Of a stretch of 64,000 bases of DNA, positions 51,231 through 60,083 are shown piece after piece (position 1 is the stretch's first letter; each line of letters starts with the position of its first letter). The stretch lies in assembly GCA_963839615.1 (NCBI GenBank), contig CAWIVY010000002.1:248001-312000 (forward strand). The letters are read 5' to 3'. The stretch comes from DASQMT01 sp963839615 (GTDB lineage Bacteria; Actinomycetota; Thermoleophilia; Solirubrobacterales; Solirubrobacteraceae). Both the position numbers and the translations under genes were made by a program. The notes under the pieces were generated by a model that saw only the letters and a list, made by a program, of their open reading frames with translations, ran no database searches and had not been told where the DNA came from.

Positions 51231-52517
51231 ATGAGCAACTTCCGCTGGTGGACCGAGTGGTCCCCCACCATCAACGGGGTCTTCAAGGGCGGTGGCGCGA
51301 AGGGCCTGCTTTACGCGGGTGCCATCGAGGCGGTGGCCGAACACGAGCGCTGGTTCCGCGCCGTGGCGGGATCGTCGGCCGGCGCGATCACGGCGACGCT
51401 GATCGCCGCCGGGCTCACGCCGCAGGAGCTCAAAGATGCCGCCCGGGACGGCCCGGCCCGGGTCGGATGGAACCTGCTCGGCGATCTGACCGGCCAGCCG
51501 CTGCTGCGCACCCGGCGGTTGCGCATGTGGCTGGAGGAGCTGCTCGTCCGGCAGGCCGAGCGCGCGGGTACCCGTCAGTCCGGCGACAGCGCTGCGGTCA
51601 CCTTCGCCCTGCTCTACGAGACCACCGGGATCGAGCTGTATGTCGTCGCTGTCGATGTGGCCCAGCGCCAGCCGATCGTGTTCAGCGCCGCGACGACCCC
51701 GGCGCTCGCCGTCACCGACGCCGTGCTCGCGTCGTCGGCCATCCCGGTCGCGTTCCGCCCCGGCCGGCTCGAGGTCGACCTCGGCGGCGTCACGCGAGTC
51801 CATCGCCTGATCGACGGCGGCGTGTGGGCGAACTACCCGGCGTTCGTGTTCAAAGACCGCTCGTTCCGCGAGCACCACCAGCTGCCGCCTGTGCCGGCCG
51901 ACAGCACGACGATCGGCTTCACGCTCGAGCACCGTGCCGGGGAGCCGGCGCCGACGCCGAAGCGGCTGCTGCCGGGCTGGTTCAAGGTCCACGGCGATCG
52001 CGGCGCGGGGCTGAAGGGGTTGATGCGCCTTGCGCCGGTCCGCCTGTACCTGCTGACGATCGTCCCGCTCGTGATCGCCGCCCAGGCGGGCTGGACGATC
52101 CACCGCTACGGCCTGCTGTTCCTCAAGGACACGATCCGCGACAACGAGTCCGCGCCCGAGTTCCTGGTCGGGCCCGCGGGTTTTCTCGACGGTTTCTTCT
52201 CCGACTCCTCGTTTGGCGTGTTTTGCTTCTACGCAATGCTGCTCGCGGTCGCCCTGGGCGCCGCGATCCTGATGGTGTTCGGCGCCACCCTGCTCGACTC
52301 CGCGCTGCCCGCAATGCGCTCGCTGATGGCAGTCGGGACGAACATCCCCTACTGGGTCGGCACCACTGCGGGCGACCACGTCGTGCGACTGACGGTCCCG
52401 GACACGCTCGGAACGCTGAGCTTCCGGATCGCCCCCGAGAAGGCCGAGCAGGCGATCGCCGCCGCTCGTGCCGAGGCCGCGGCCGCGCTCGCTCCGATCA
52501 TGAGCGAGGCAGCATGA
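51231..52517 (+). CDS. Patatin-like phospholipase with two C-terminal membrane helices
   Basis: The 428-aa protein has the full patatin catalytic set: oxyanion loop 'FKGGGAKG' (residues 18-25), nucleophile Ser49 in 'GSSAG' and Asp195 in 'DGG'. Patatins release fatty acids from lipids. After the enzyme domain (to about residue 250) come two hydrophobic segments ('VRLYLLTIVPLVIAAQ', 'YAMLLAVALGAAILMVFGATLL') and a return to soluble sequence, an unusual layout that would anchor the lipase at the membrane. The stop overlaps the lipoprotein gene (ATGA). Patatins also act in anti-phage systems, but no nucleotide cyclase or sensor gene is next to it. Confidence 0.88.
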   Translation: MSNFRWWTEWSPTINGVFKGGGAKGLLYAGAIEAVAEHERWFRAVAGSSAGAITATLIAAGLTPQELKDAARDGPARVGWNLLGDLTGQPLLRTRRLRMWLEELLVRQAERAGTRQSGDSAAVTFALLYETTGIELYVVAVDVAQRQPIVFSAATTPALAVTDAVLASSAIPVAFRPGRLEVDLGGVTRVHRLIDGGVWANYPAFVFKDRSFREHHQLPPVPADSTTIGFTLEHRAGEPAPTPKRLLPGWFKVHGDRGAGLKGLMRLAPVRLYLLTIVPLVIAAQAGWTIHRYGLLFLKDTIRDNESAPEFLVGPAGFLDGFFSDSSFGVFCFYAMLLAVALGAAILMVFGATLLDSALPAMRSLMAVGTNIPYWVGTTAGDHVVRLTVPDTLGTLSFRIAPEKAEQAIAAARAEAAAALAPIMSEAA

Positions 52518-52942
52518 GCCCGCCCCGCGCCGTGCTCGCCGCCCTCGCCCTCGCGCTCGCGGGCTGCGGCGGGGACGAGCAACCGAGTCCCGGGCTGGCC
52601 GAGCGCTACGACGTGGTCATCGCCGTCTGCGCGGACCGGCTGCCGAGCGTGACGGATATCTGCGACCGCCTGACCGAGTCCAGCGGGAATCGCGTCGTCG
52701 CCAACGTGATCTTCGGCAACGCCGGCGGCCACGAGGTGACCGTCCGCACGGAGGTGACCGAGGGCGGCGATGCCGTCGACGAACAGCCGGCCAGCACGGT
52801 GCCCGAGAACCGCTCGTGGCTGCACGGCGTCGAGATCAACCGCCGGCAGGCATGCACGGCGCCGGAGTGCACGCTGGTCGTCCGGGCGATCATCGACGGC
52901 CAAGAGGTCGCGAACCAGGAGTTCCGCTTCGTCGCGCCGTGA
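52514..52942 (+). CDS. Small secreted lipoprotein coupled to patatin
   Basis: The ATG at 52514 overlaps the patatin stop. The 142-aa protein has a lipoprotein signal ('VLAALALALAGC', lipid Cys near residue 18). The mature part has four further cysteines ('VCADRLPSVTDICDRL' and 'QACTAPECTL') and beta strands ending 'VRAIIDGQEVANQEFRFVAP'. I do not know the family. Coupling suggests a role with the patatin, perhaps as an outside partner. Confidence 0.75.
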   Translation: MSPPRAVLAALALALAGCGGDEQPSPGLAERYDVVIAVCADRLPSVTDICDRLTESSGNRVVANVIFGNAGGHEVTVRTEVTEGGDAVDEQPASTVPENRSWLHGVEINRRQACTAPECTLVVRAIIDGQEVANQEFRFVAP

Positions 52943-52943
52943 T

Positions 52944-52966
52944 ACTGGCCGCCCATAGGGGCCAGT
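52944..52966 (+). terminator. Hairpin after the patatin-lipoprotein pair
   Basis: ACTGGCC and GGCCAGT (7 bp) with a 9-base loop begin 2 bases after the lipoprotein stop. No T-tract follows, so it may be a weak terminator or an mRNA 3'-end stabiliser. Confidence 0.4.
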
Positions 52967-53147
52967 TGACCCGATCCGGTCGCGGCCTCGATGGCGCTGC
53001 CACCTTCGAGGGTGGGCACGCCCTACCCCGGAGGGGGGTGGCGGCGGATCGCGCGCGCTGAGACCGTCGTGTCTCCCCGCGCGGTCGCCCTAAGCGCCGC
53101 GGGGAGGAAGCGAGAGAGCGTCCTCGAGACCCACGGAAGGTGGTCAA

Positions 53148-53225
53148 ATGCTCCTGCGCAAGATTGGGGACCGAGACACGGTGGCTTCGCCGTGCGGGCG
53201 TCCCTTCGTCCTCGACACGGCGTAA
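53148..53225 (+). CDS. Possible 25-aa leader peptide upstream of the sulfatase-like gene
   Basis: An ATG at 53148 follows GGAAGG by 7 bases and encodes 25 residues ('MLLRKIGDRDTVASPCGRPF' plus five), ending 11 bases before the GTG of the sulfatase-like gene, which has no ribosome binding site of its own. Coupled translation is possible, but the case rests on signals alone. Confidence 0.25.
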   Translation: MLLRKIGDRDTVASPCGRPFVLDTA

Positions 53226-53236
53226 GTCCTGCGCCC

Positions 53237-55348
53237 GTGCAAGCCTCTGACGTCGATCGCGCCGCGATTGCTCGTGTCGGATTCCTGCTCTCGGCGGTTC
53301 ACCTCGGGGCGCTGTGGGGCCTCGCCTTCGTGCTGCCGCTATTCGACCTGCTCGGTGACAACGCGGAGTTCTTCGTCGCGCGTGGCAGCACGCGACTCGA
53401 CATTCTCCTGCTCGCGTTCGGCTACGGGCTGGTTCCTCCGGTGGTGGCCGCCGCGCTGGTATGGGCCATGGGGCATCTCCGGCCCGCTCTCGGCCAGGGA
53501 GTGCACGTCGCCCTGGTCGGCCTGCTCGCGGCCGCGATCGCCTTGCCTCCGCTCGGGCGCGCCCTGTCGGGCTCTGCGATCGCGCTCGCAGCCGCGGTCG
53601 CCGTCGGGGCGGGCTTCGCCGTGGTGTACATGCGGACGGCGGGTGTGAAGCTGTTCCTGACCGTCTTGTCGCCTGCGCCGGTGATCGCGATCGCCTTGTT
53701 CCTCGTGTTCTCGCCGGTGTCGAAGCTGATCATGCCGCGAGAGGCGCCCGGTTCGCCGGCCGGATCCTCGGGATCCTCGACGCCGATCGTCCACGTGATC
53801 CTCGACGAGTTGCCGGTGACGACGCTGAGCGACGGCGACGGCAGATTCGACGCCACGCACTTTCCAGATCTCGCAAGGTTCGCGCGCGAAGCGACGTGGT
53901 ACCGCGATGCCACCACGGTTGCGGATATGACGACGGGGGCGGTGCCCGCCCAGCTCACCGGAGCGCGACCGAGGCGGGGTGAGCTCCCGATTGCCCAGGA
54001 CCATCCAGGCAGCCTCTTCACGCTCTTCGCGCGCAGCCATGACCTCATCGTGGAGGAGCCGATCACCGACGTCTGCCCGGATCGCCTGTGCGCGGAGCAC
54101 GAGCCGCCCACGGACGAGCGGCTCCGGGCGCTCGCCGCCGATCTCGGGATTGTGGCTCGGCACCTGCTGCTCCCGGCGGACCTGCGACGAGGGTTGCCGG
54201 CGATCGACCAGGACTGGAACGGTTTCGGCGTCGAGGACGATGGAGAGGAAGCGAGTCCGGCAGAACGCCCTGGGCCCGACGGGGAACCACGGCGCCGAAT
54301 CGGTGTGCCCCTGAAGCGGGTCAAAGGTGTCCTGGGTTGGGCGAACGTGACCGCGGCGGTGGATCGCGATTTTGCCCGTCCGCCGCTCGTGTTCGTGCAC
54401 TCGAAACTGCCGCACGCCTCGTGGCGGTTCCTCCCCGATGGCCGCCGCTACCCGCTGCATCGCGAGCGATACCCCAGTGGGAGCCGTGCGTGGCCTGGCC
54501 GGCAGTGGGTCGTCGACCGCAGCTTCCAGCGCCACGTTCTCCAGACGCAGTTCACGGACGTCCTGGTGGGGCGCCTGTTCGACCGGCTCCGCGCGAGGGG
54601 CCTCTACGACAAGGCCGTGATCGTCGTGACGGCCGATCACGGCGCGTCATTCCGCGCCGGTCAGCCACGCCGCCGCCCGACGAAGGACAACTTGGCGGAC
54701 ATCGCCGCTGTGCCGTTCATCGTCAAGTGGCCCGGCCAGCGAAACGGCGAGATCGACGATCGTGCCGTGCGGACGGTCGACGTCCTGCCGACGATCGCCA
54801 AAGCTGCTGGTGTTCCCGTGCCGTGGAAGATCGACGGGATGCCCGCCGGCGAGCGCCGCGACGCGGGGACTACACCGATCGATGTGCTCTACAGCAAACT
54901 CGGCACGCGGACGACGCTGCCACTGAAAGCTGTCATCAGGCAACGCCGGGCGCGAGACGTTTACGAGGCGAGGCTCATGCGCCATGGCGTCTATGCGATC
55001 GGCCCTCGCCCCGACCTCATCGGGACGTCGGTCGAGTCCATCCCCAGGGTGCCAACCCGTGCCCACGCGACGGTGGACGAGCCCAGCGCCTTCCGCGCCG
55101 TCGACCCTCGAGGTCGCATGCTGCCGGCGTTCGTATCGGGCTCTCTGAGCGGTGTGGCGGCAGACGCCGTGCTCGTCGTCGCCGTCAACGGGCGCATCGA
55201 GCAGACGACCCGCGCGGAGCCCGTAGCCGGCGGACTCGAGTACGAGGCTCTGGTACCACCAGGGTCATTGCATGCCGGCTCCAACTCGATCTCCGTGCTC
55301 CAGGTCCTGCCCGGCGACCGGCTCCGCAGGATCGGCGGCGCCCCGTGA
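53237..55348 (+). CDS. Membrane-anchored sulfatase / phosphotransferase-like protein (alkaline phosphatase superfamily)
   Basis: I choose the GTG at 53237 (703 aa, 'VQASDVDRAAIARVGFLLSA'), since the earlier in-frame stretch from 52991 looks non-coding. About five membrane helices fill residues 10-170. The extracytoplasmic domain begins 'STPIVHVILDELPVTTL' (metal Asp), has a candidate Thr nucleophile in 'TTVADMTTGAVPAQLTGARP', 'FVHSKLPHASWRFLPDGR', and 'VIVVTADHGASF' (Asp-His metal ligands), then 'DVLPTIAKAAGVPVP'. Without the Cys-x-Pro-x-Arg sulfatase signature it is closer to lipid-headgroup transferases such as LTA synthases. Substrate unknown. Confidence 0.8.
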   Translation: MQASDVDRAAIARVGFLLSAVHLGALWGLAFVLPLFDLLGDNAEFFVARGSTRLDILLLAFGYGLVPPVVAAALVWAMGHLRPALGQGVHVALVGLLAAAIALPPLGRALSGSAIALAAAVAVGAGFAVVYMRTAGVKLFLTVLSPAPVIAIALFLVFSPVSKLIMPREAPGSPAGSSGSSTPIVHVILDELPVTTLSDGDGRFDATHFPDLARFAREATWYRDATTVADMTTGAVPAQLTGARPRRGELPIAQDHPGSLFTLFARSHDLIVEEPITDVCPDRLCAEHEPPTDERLRALAADLGIVARHLLLPADLRRGLPAIDQDWNGFGVEDDGEEASPAERPGPDGEPRRRIGVPLKRVKGVLGWANVTAAVDRDFARPPLVFVHSKLPHASWRFLPDGRRYPLHRERYPSGSRAWPGRQWVVDRSFQRHVLQTQFTDVLVGRLFDRLRARGLYDKAVIVVTADHGASFRAGQPRRRPTKDNLADIAAVPFIVKWPGQRNGEIDDRAVRTVDVLPTIAKAAGVPVPWKIDGMPAGERRDAGTTPIDVLYSKLGTRTTLPLKAVIRQRRARDVYEARLMRHGVYAIGPRPDLIGTSVESIPRVPTRAHATVDEPSAFRAVDPRGRMLPAFVSGSLSGVAADAVLVVAVNGRIEQTTRAEPVAGGLEYEALVPPGSLHAGSNSISVLQVLPGDRLRRIGGAP

Positions 55349-55398
55349 CGGCGACCACGCATACCTTCGAGCAAGCCTGCAACCGGCAGTCGGGGATG

Positions 55399-55475
55399 CC
55401 GGAGAAGGGACTACAACCCCCGACCCGCGCATATGATCACCACCAGGGGAGGGCGCGAAGGCTGTTGTAGAGCCG
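55399..55475. repeat. Degenerate tRNA-Met-3'-half repeat, left copy
   Basis: This stretch aligns over its length with 61694-61773 in the same orientation, including the shared block 'CAACCCCCGAC', ATGATC and GGGCGCGAA. On the minus strand it looks like the 3' half of an elongator tRNA-Met, but its T-loop reads TTGTAGT and is damaged. Both copies also share about 40 bases beyond the anticodon point, so the flank is part of the repeat. The two copies lie 6.3 kb apart and could be attachment-site relics. Confidence 0.45.
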
Positions 55476-55565
55476 ATCGCGGCCTCCCGAGGGCACGCGA
55501 TTGGACACTCTTGTGAGCGAGCGGGCGCGACCGGACCGATCCAGCGGGTTGCCGAGGTCGCTGCG

Positions 55566-57899
55566 ATGAGACCGGTGGACGCGGTCCTGACCGGCGCGAC
55601 ACCGCGGCTGACCGCGGCCGACGCGGTCGATCTGGGGGCGACGCTGTTCGGCGTGAGCGCGCGCGCCGCGCGCGACCTCGGCAGCGAGCGCGACCGGGCG
55701 TTCGTGCTCCACGACGACGGCGGGGCTCCGGTCGCCGTGCTGAAGGTCTCCAACTCCGCCGAGGACCCGGACGTCCTCGACATGGAGGCTGCGGCCGCGC
55801 TGCACGTCAGCGCGGTCGATCCCGCGCTACGGGTGGCGTTGCCGTGGCGACCCGTCTCGACGTCCGAGCCCGGGCCGGGGCGCCTGGACGATCACCCGGC
55901 GCGGCTGCGCGCCGAATGGCGCGGGCATTGGGTCCGGCTCTACGACGTCCTGCCCGGCCACAGCCGGATCTCGGCCGTGGAGCTGTCAGACGCCGCGCTC
56001 GTCGCATGGGGTGAGACGGCCGCTCGCCTTGGGATCGCGCTGCGCGGGTTCATGCATCCAGCCGCGCAACGCATGATGGCGTGGGACGTGCAGCACGCAT
56101 TATCGGCCCGGGCGATGGTCGCCTACATCCGCGATCCGGACGCGCGCACGGCCGTCGCACGGGTGCTCGACGAGTTCGAGCGACGCGCGACGCCGATCTG
56201 GCCGCGGCTGCGGGCACAGGTCCTCCACGCCGATCTGACTGTGGACAACACGCTGACGGACGACGCCGGCCTGATCACCGGAATCGTCGACTTCGGGGAC
56301 ATGAGTCACACGGCGCTGGTCGCCGACCTCGCCTCGGTGCTGGACTCGGTCGCCAGCGGGCGAGACGACGCGGAGCCGTTTCGCGTCGCGCGCCTGGTCC
56401 TGGACGGCTACCAGCGCTATGTCGCGCTCGAGGAGCTCGAGTTGGAGGTGCTGGGCGTGGCTTGGGCCGCGCGCAGCGCCGTGACGATCGCCATCAGCTC
56501 CTGGCGCGTGGCTCACGGGCTCGAGGACCAGGCGTTCGCCGAGCGCTACAACGCCGAGTGCTTGCGGATGATCGAGACGATGGAGGCCGTCGGCTGGAAC
56601 GAGCTGGCCCGGCGACTCGGCGCCGCCGGGCCGCAGACCCCCGACGCGACCTTGGCCGAACGGCGGGCGGCGGCGTTCGGCCCGGCGATCGATCCCTTGT
56701 TCTACGCCGAGCCCGTCCAGGTTGCGCAGGCCGACGGAGTGTGGATCACCGACGCCGCCCGCCGCAGGTATCTCGACGCGTACAACAACGTGCCCTGCGT
56801 CGGACATGCCCATCCCCGCGTGTCCGCCGCGATCGCGCACCAGAGCCGTCGCGTCAACACCCACACCCGATATCTGCACCCGACCGCGATCGAGCTCGCG
56901 GAACGACTGATCGCCACCTGTCCGCCGGAGCTCGACACGGTGATCCTCGTCAACTCGGGCTCCGAGGCCAACGATCTGGCCTGGCGGATGGCGAGCGCCG
57001 TCACCGGCCGCCGCGGTGGGCTCTGCACCGCATTCGCCTATCACGGCATCACCGACGCGACGGCCGCGCTGTCACCCGAAGGCTGGCTCGGCGGCCCCGC
57101 GCCCGACCACATCGAGACCTGGGAGGCTCCCGACCGCTACCGCGGGCGCCATCTCGACACCGCGGCGTTCATGGCGGCGGTGCGGCGCCTTGGTGACCGA
57201 GGGCTCGCGCCGTGCGCGGCGATTCTCGACGGGCTGGTCACGAGCGACGGCATCGCCGACCTGGATGCCGGCTACGTGCAGGATCTCGTCCGTCTGACGC
57301 ACGACGCGGGCGCGCTCTGGATCGCTGACGAGGTCCAGTCAGGGCACGCCCGCACCGGCGAGGCGCTCTGGTGCTTCGACCGCTTCGGCGTCGTTCCCGA
57401 CTTCGTCACGCTCGGCAAACCCATGGGCAACGGTCACCCCGTCGCCGCAGTGATCACCCGGCGGGAAATCGTCGCCCAGCTCGTCGGACGGACGACGCTG
57501 TTCAGCACCTTCGGCGGCAACCCCGTCAGCGCTGCCGCCGCGCTCGCCGTCCTGGACGTCATCGACGACGAGCGCGTGCTCGACCGGGTGCGGAGAACCG
57601 GACGCGTCCTGCGCGGCGCGCTCGTAGAAGCGGCGGTCGGCCGACCTGAGATCGGCGACGTCCGCGGCATCGGCCTCGCCTGGGGCGTCGAGTTCGTCAC
57701 CGACCCCGCGACCCGCGAGCCCGACGGCGCGCGAGCGCGCGAGGTGCGCGACCGGATGCGCCGCGCCGGAGTCCTCGTGGGCACGACGGGGAGGCATGGC
57801 AACGTCCTGAAGATCCGCCCGCCACTGGCGCTGAACGAGACGCACGTGCCGACGCTTGCGCAGGCGCTCGTTTCCGCGCTCAGCGCCGCACCTGAGTGA
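55566..57899 (+). CDS. APH-type kinase fused to class III PLP aminotransferase/phospho-lyase
   Basis: The 777-aa protein has two enzymes in one chain. Residues 1 to about 360 are an aminoglycoside-phosphotransferase-like kinase ('VLHADLTVDNTL' catalytic loop, 'GIVDFGDMSHTALVADLASV'). Residues about 370-777 are a class III aminotransferase fold ('YLDAYNNVPCVGHAHPRVS', 'VNSGSEANDLAWRMA', 'AFAYHGITDA', 'WIADEVQSGHARTG', PLP Lys near residue 618 in 'LGKPMGNGHPVAAV'). In animals hydroxylysine is phosphorylated by an APH-type kinase and then cleaved by a class III phospho-lyase; ethanolamine is handled similarly. A single chain doing both steps is a reasonable reading. The M23 domain seen in some relatives is absent. 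Confidence 0.85.
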   Translation: MRPVDAVLTGATPRLTAADAVDLGATLFGVSARAARDLGSERDRAFVLHDDGGAPVAVLKVSNSAEDPDVLDMEAAAALHVSAVDPALRVALPWRPVSTSEPGPGRLDDHPARLRAEWRGHWVRLYDVLPGHSRISAVELSDAALVAWGETAARLGIALRGFMHPAAQRMMAWDVQHALSARAMVAYIRDPDARTAVARVLDEFERRATPIWPRLRAQVLHADLTVDNTLTDDAGLITGIVDFGDMSHTALVADLASVLDSVASGRDDAEPFRVARLVLDGYQRYVALEELELEVLGVAWAARSAVTIAISSWRVAHGLEDQAFAERYNAECLRMIETMEAVGWNELARRLGAAGPQTPDATLAERRAAAFGPAIDPLFYAEPVQVAQADGVWITDAARRRYLDAYNNVPCVGHAHPRVSAAIAHQSRRVNTHTRYLHPTAIELAERLIATCPPELDTVILVNSGSEANDLAWRMASAVTGRRGGLCTAFAYHGITDATAALSPEGWLGGPAPDHIETWEAPDRYRGRHLDTAAFMAAVRRLGDRGLAPCAAILDGLVTSDGIADLDAGYVQDLVRLTHDAGALWIADEVQSGHARTGEALWCFDRFGVVPDFVTLGKPMGNGHPVAAVITRREIVAQLVGRTTLFSTFGGNPVSAAAALAVLDVIDDERVLDRVRRTGRVLRGALVEAAVGRPEIGDVRGIGLAWGVEFVTDPATREPDGARAREVRDRMRRAGVLVGTTGRHGNVLKIRPPLALNETHVPTLAQALVSALSAAPE

Positions 57900-57953
57900 G
57901 ACGCCGATCGTCGGGATCGGGGTCGAGACGGTCGGCGCGCTGGTATGACGCGC

Positions 57954-58607
57954 TCAGTCCTTGGACACCCAGGTTCGCGCGTGCCTCTGCTTCGGTAGCT
58001 TGAGGCTCGGCTGCGCGCCCTTCTTGCGCGCCGCCCGCTGCATCGGCTCGTGCTCGGGCAACGGCGTGGGGGTCTTGGAGTTCGATCCGTCGTCAGGCTC
58101 CCGCCGGGCCTCGGGCTCCTCGGAGTCCTCGTCGCCCTGGGGCTCCTGCTGCTCGTCGCCGGATGGCCCGCGGTGGTCCTCGTCGGGCTCGTCGTCGCCC
58201 GTGTCCTCGTCCTCGACTGCCTCAGATTCGTCCTCTTCTTCGGGCTCCTCGTCTTCCTCGACTGCCTCGGGCTCTTCCTCGTCCTCGACTGCTGGCTCGT
58301 CCTCTTCCTCGTCGACCTCGCACTCCTCGCCCTCCGGCTCCTCGTACGCGCGCGTCTCATCCTCGTCCTCGAGGTCCTCCGACTGATCGTCCCCGGTGTC
58401 TGACGACAGTTGCTCGCGCACGAACCGTTGACCCTTGAACGCCGCGCGCCCGGCGGTGTAGATGACCGCTCCCGCGGCCAGGGCGCGCACGCCCTCCGTC
58501 CTCGGCTTGGCCCCGTGCTTGTCGTCGTCGAGCGCGTTTAGGAGGGCTTCGATCGCGGCGTCCTTCAGCTCTTCGATCGGCGTCTTCCGTCTCGTGAGAA
58601 GTCGCAT
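57954..58607 (-). CDS. Acidic low-complexity protein 1
   Basis: The ATG at 58607 gives 217 aa. Residues 1-70 are a folded or helical head ('MRLLTRRKTPIEELKDAAIE', 'VRALAAGAVIYTAGRAAFKG'), with a short hydrophobic stretch. Residues about 75-180 are mostly Glu and Asp ('DEEEDEPAVEDEEEPEAVEE'), followed by a basic tail ('RAARKKGAQPSLKLPKQRHA'). The acidic part is surely disordered. The design (short head, acidic run, basic end) suits binding to cations or basic proteins. A second acidic protein lies at 60468. No family recognised. Confidence 0.75.
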   Translation of the reverse strand: MRLLTRRKTPIEELKDAAIEALLNALDDDKHGAKPRTEGVRALAAGAVIYTAGRAAFKGQRFVREQLSSDTGDDQSEDLEDEDETRAYEEPEGEECEVDEEEDEPAVEDEEEPEAVEEDEEPEEEDESEAVEDEDTGDDEPDEDHRGPSGDEQQEPQGDEDSEEPEARREPDDGSNSKTPTPLPEHEPMQRAARKKGAQPSLKLPKQRHARTWVSKD

Positions 58608-58652
58608 GGATTCCCTTCCCCTGGTTGATTTCCCGCGAGCCCCTACCCACGG

Positions 58653-58676
58653 CCGTGGCCGCGAACACGGCCACGG
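58653..58676. promoter_or_regulatory. 9-bp dyad between divergent genes
   Basis: CCGTGGCCG and CGGCCACGG with a 6-base spacer form a perfect dyad in the 190-base gap between the acidic-protein gene (minus) and the 76-aa gene (plus). It could be an operator or a hairpin in either leader. Confidence 0.4.
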
Positions 58677-58800
58677 GGTCGCGAGGACAGGAACCCGACT
58701 CCGACGCGACGCCTCTCGACGAGCGACACGACTCGGTCTGAGTTCGCGGGCGCGATGACGGGTAGCCGTACCCACCGGTGCAATCGATCGGGGACAAGGG

Positions 58801-59031
58801 ATGGCACGGTTCTTCTCACGATTGCTGCGCATAAGGTGGGCGGTCGCGCTGCGCATCGCTCGCCGGGTCGCCCGTGAGCTCCACGACGCGCACGGCCGCC
58901 TGGAGCCCGCTGAGCGCGCACGCCTGGCTGAGCTGATCAAGCGTTCGGGAGGGCGCCCGCAGCGGCTGTCGCGGAGCGAACGCGGCGAGGTGGTCCGGCT
59001 CGCGACGAAGGCCGCCGGCCGGCTGGCGTGA
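58801..59031 (+). CDS. Small basic helical protein (76 aa)
   Basis: The product is Arg/Ala/Leu-rich and helical ('FFSRLLRIRWAVALRIARRV', 'LHDAHGRLEPAERARLAELI', 'RLSRSERGEVVRLATKAAGRL'), positively charged overall. The first helix is amphipathic and could lie on a membrane. Its stop overlaps the GTG of the repeat-protein gene, so the two are coupled. It lies beside acidic proteins, which may be partners by charge. Family not recognised. Confidence 0.7.
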   Translation: MARFFSRLLRIRWAVALRIARRVARELHDAHGRLEPAERARLAELIKRSGGRPQRLSRSERGEVVRLATKAAGRLA

Positions 59032-60083
59032 CCGCCCCTGCCGCTTCGGAGCCGTCGCTGCGCCACGGCGATCCCAACGCTGACGTCGACCTTGGCCTCC
59101 TGCTCTGGGAGCGCGGCGACCGGGCCGGCGCGGAGGTCGCGTTCCGGCGTGGCGACGAACGCGGGCATGCCGGCGGCGCGTTCTACCTCGGCATGCTGCT
59201 CGAGGACCGCGACGAGCTCGCCGCCGCAGAGGCGGCGTACCGGCGCTCAGACGAACGCGGGCATGCGGGCGGCGCGTTCAACCTCGGCGTGCTGCTCTCG
59301 CGACGCGGGGACGAGGCCGGAGCCGAAGCCGCGTACCGACGCGCCGACCAGCGCGGGGAGGGCGCGGGCGCGTTCAACCTCGGCGTGCTGCTCGAGGACC
59401 GTGGCGATATGTCGGAGGCCGAGGCGGCGTATCGCCGGGCCGACGAGAGCCGCCATCCCGGCGCCGCCTGCAACCTCGGCCTGATCCTCGCCGAGCGTGG
59501 CGACGCGAAGGCCGCGCAGGCAGCCTTCCGGCGCGCGGACAACCGCGGGGACGCCGACGGGGCGTTCAATCTCGGCCTCATCCTTTACGAGCGCGGCGAG
59601 CACGCCGGCGCCGAGGCAGCCTTCCGGCGTGCCGACGACCGGGGTGATGGAGGCGCGGCGAACCGGCTCGGGGTGCTGCTCGCACGCCGACGCAATCGCG
59701 CCGGCGCCGAATCCGCCTTCCGGCGCGCAGACGAGCGCGGGCACGCCGGCGGCGCGTACAACCTCGGGCTCCTGCTGGCCGAACGCGGCGCGCGCGCCGG
59801 AGCCGAGGCGGCGTTCCGGCGTGCGGACGAGCGCGGGCACGCCGGCGCCGCATCCAACCTCGGCGTGATCCTGGCTCGCGGGAAAGACCCGGACCGCGCC
59901 GAGGCCGCCTTCCGGCGCGCCCACGAGCGCGGTCATGCCGGTGGGACGTACAACCTCGGCCTGCTCCTCGCCGCACGCGGCGATCATGTTGCCGCCGAGG
60001 CCTTGCTGCGCCGTGCGGCGGCGTCGCCCGACGGGCGCGTCGCGGGCCTTGCGGCCGCGGCGCTCGAGGGGCCGCGCCGTTGA
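59028..60083 (+). CDS. Helical-repeat protein with ten 32-residue units (SEL1/TPR-like)
   Basis: The GTG at 59028 overlaps the previous stop. The 351-aa protein is built from ten tandem units of 32 residues, with consensus LGxLLxxRGDxAGAEAAFRR followed by ADERGHAGGAFN; the last unit is degenerate. Each unit is a helix-turn-helix as in SEL1 and TPR proteins (36 and 34 residues), but the 32-residue period is unusual. Such solenoids bind proteins or peptides. Units are also very similar at DNA level (96-bp tandem repeats), so copy number probably varies by slippage. No signal peptide. Confidence 0.8.
   Translation: MTAPAASEPSLRHGDPNADVDLGLLLWERGDRAGAEVAFRRGDERGHAGGAFYLGMLLEDRDELAAAEAAYRRSDERGHAGGAFNLGVLLSRRGDEAGAEAAYRRADQRGEGAGAFNLGVLLEDRGDMSEAEAAYRRADESRHPGAACNLGLILAERGDAKAAQAAFRRADNRGDADGAFNLGLILYERGEHAGAEAAFRRADDRGDGGAANRLGVLLARRRNRAGAESAFRRADERGHAGGAYNLGLLLAERGARAGAEAAFRRADERGHAGAASNLGVILARGKDPDRAEAAFRRAHERGHAGGTYNLGLLLAARGDHVAAEALLRRAAASPDGRVAGLAAAALEGPRR

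Noticed and set aside
51231..52517. CBASS or other known anti-phage system, suggested by the patatin
   Set aside because: No nucleotide cyclase, STING, TIR or helicase gene is adjacent. Only a lipoprotein follows.
52991..53236. N-terminal extension of the sulfatase-like gene from the ATG at 52991
   Set aside because: The added 82 residues are low in hydrophobic residues and rich in Arg, Pro and Gly, and have no ribosome binding site; the membrane domain begins after the GTG at 53237.
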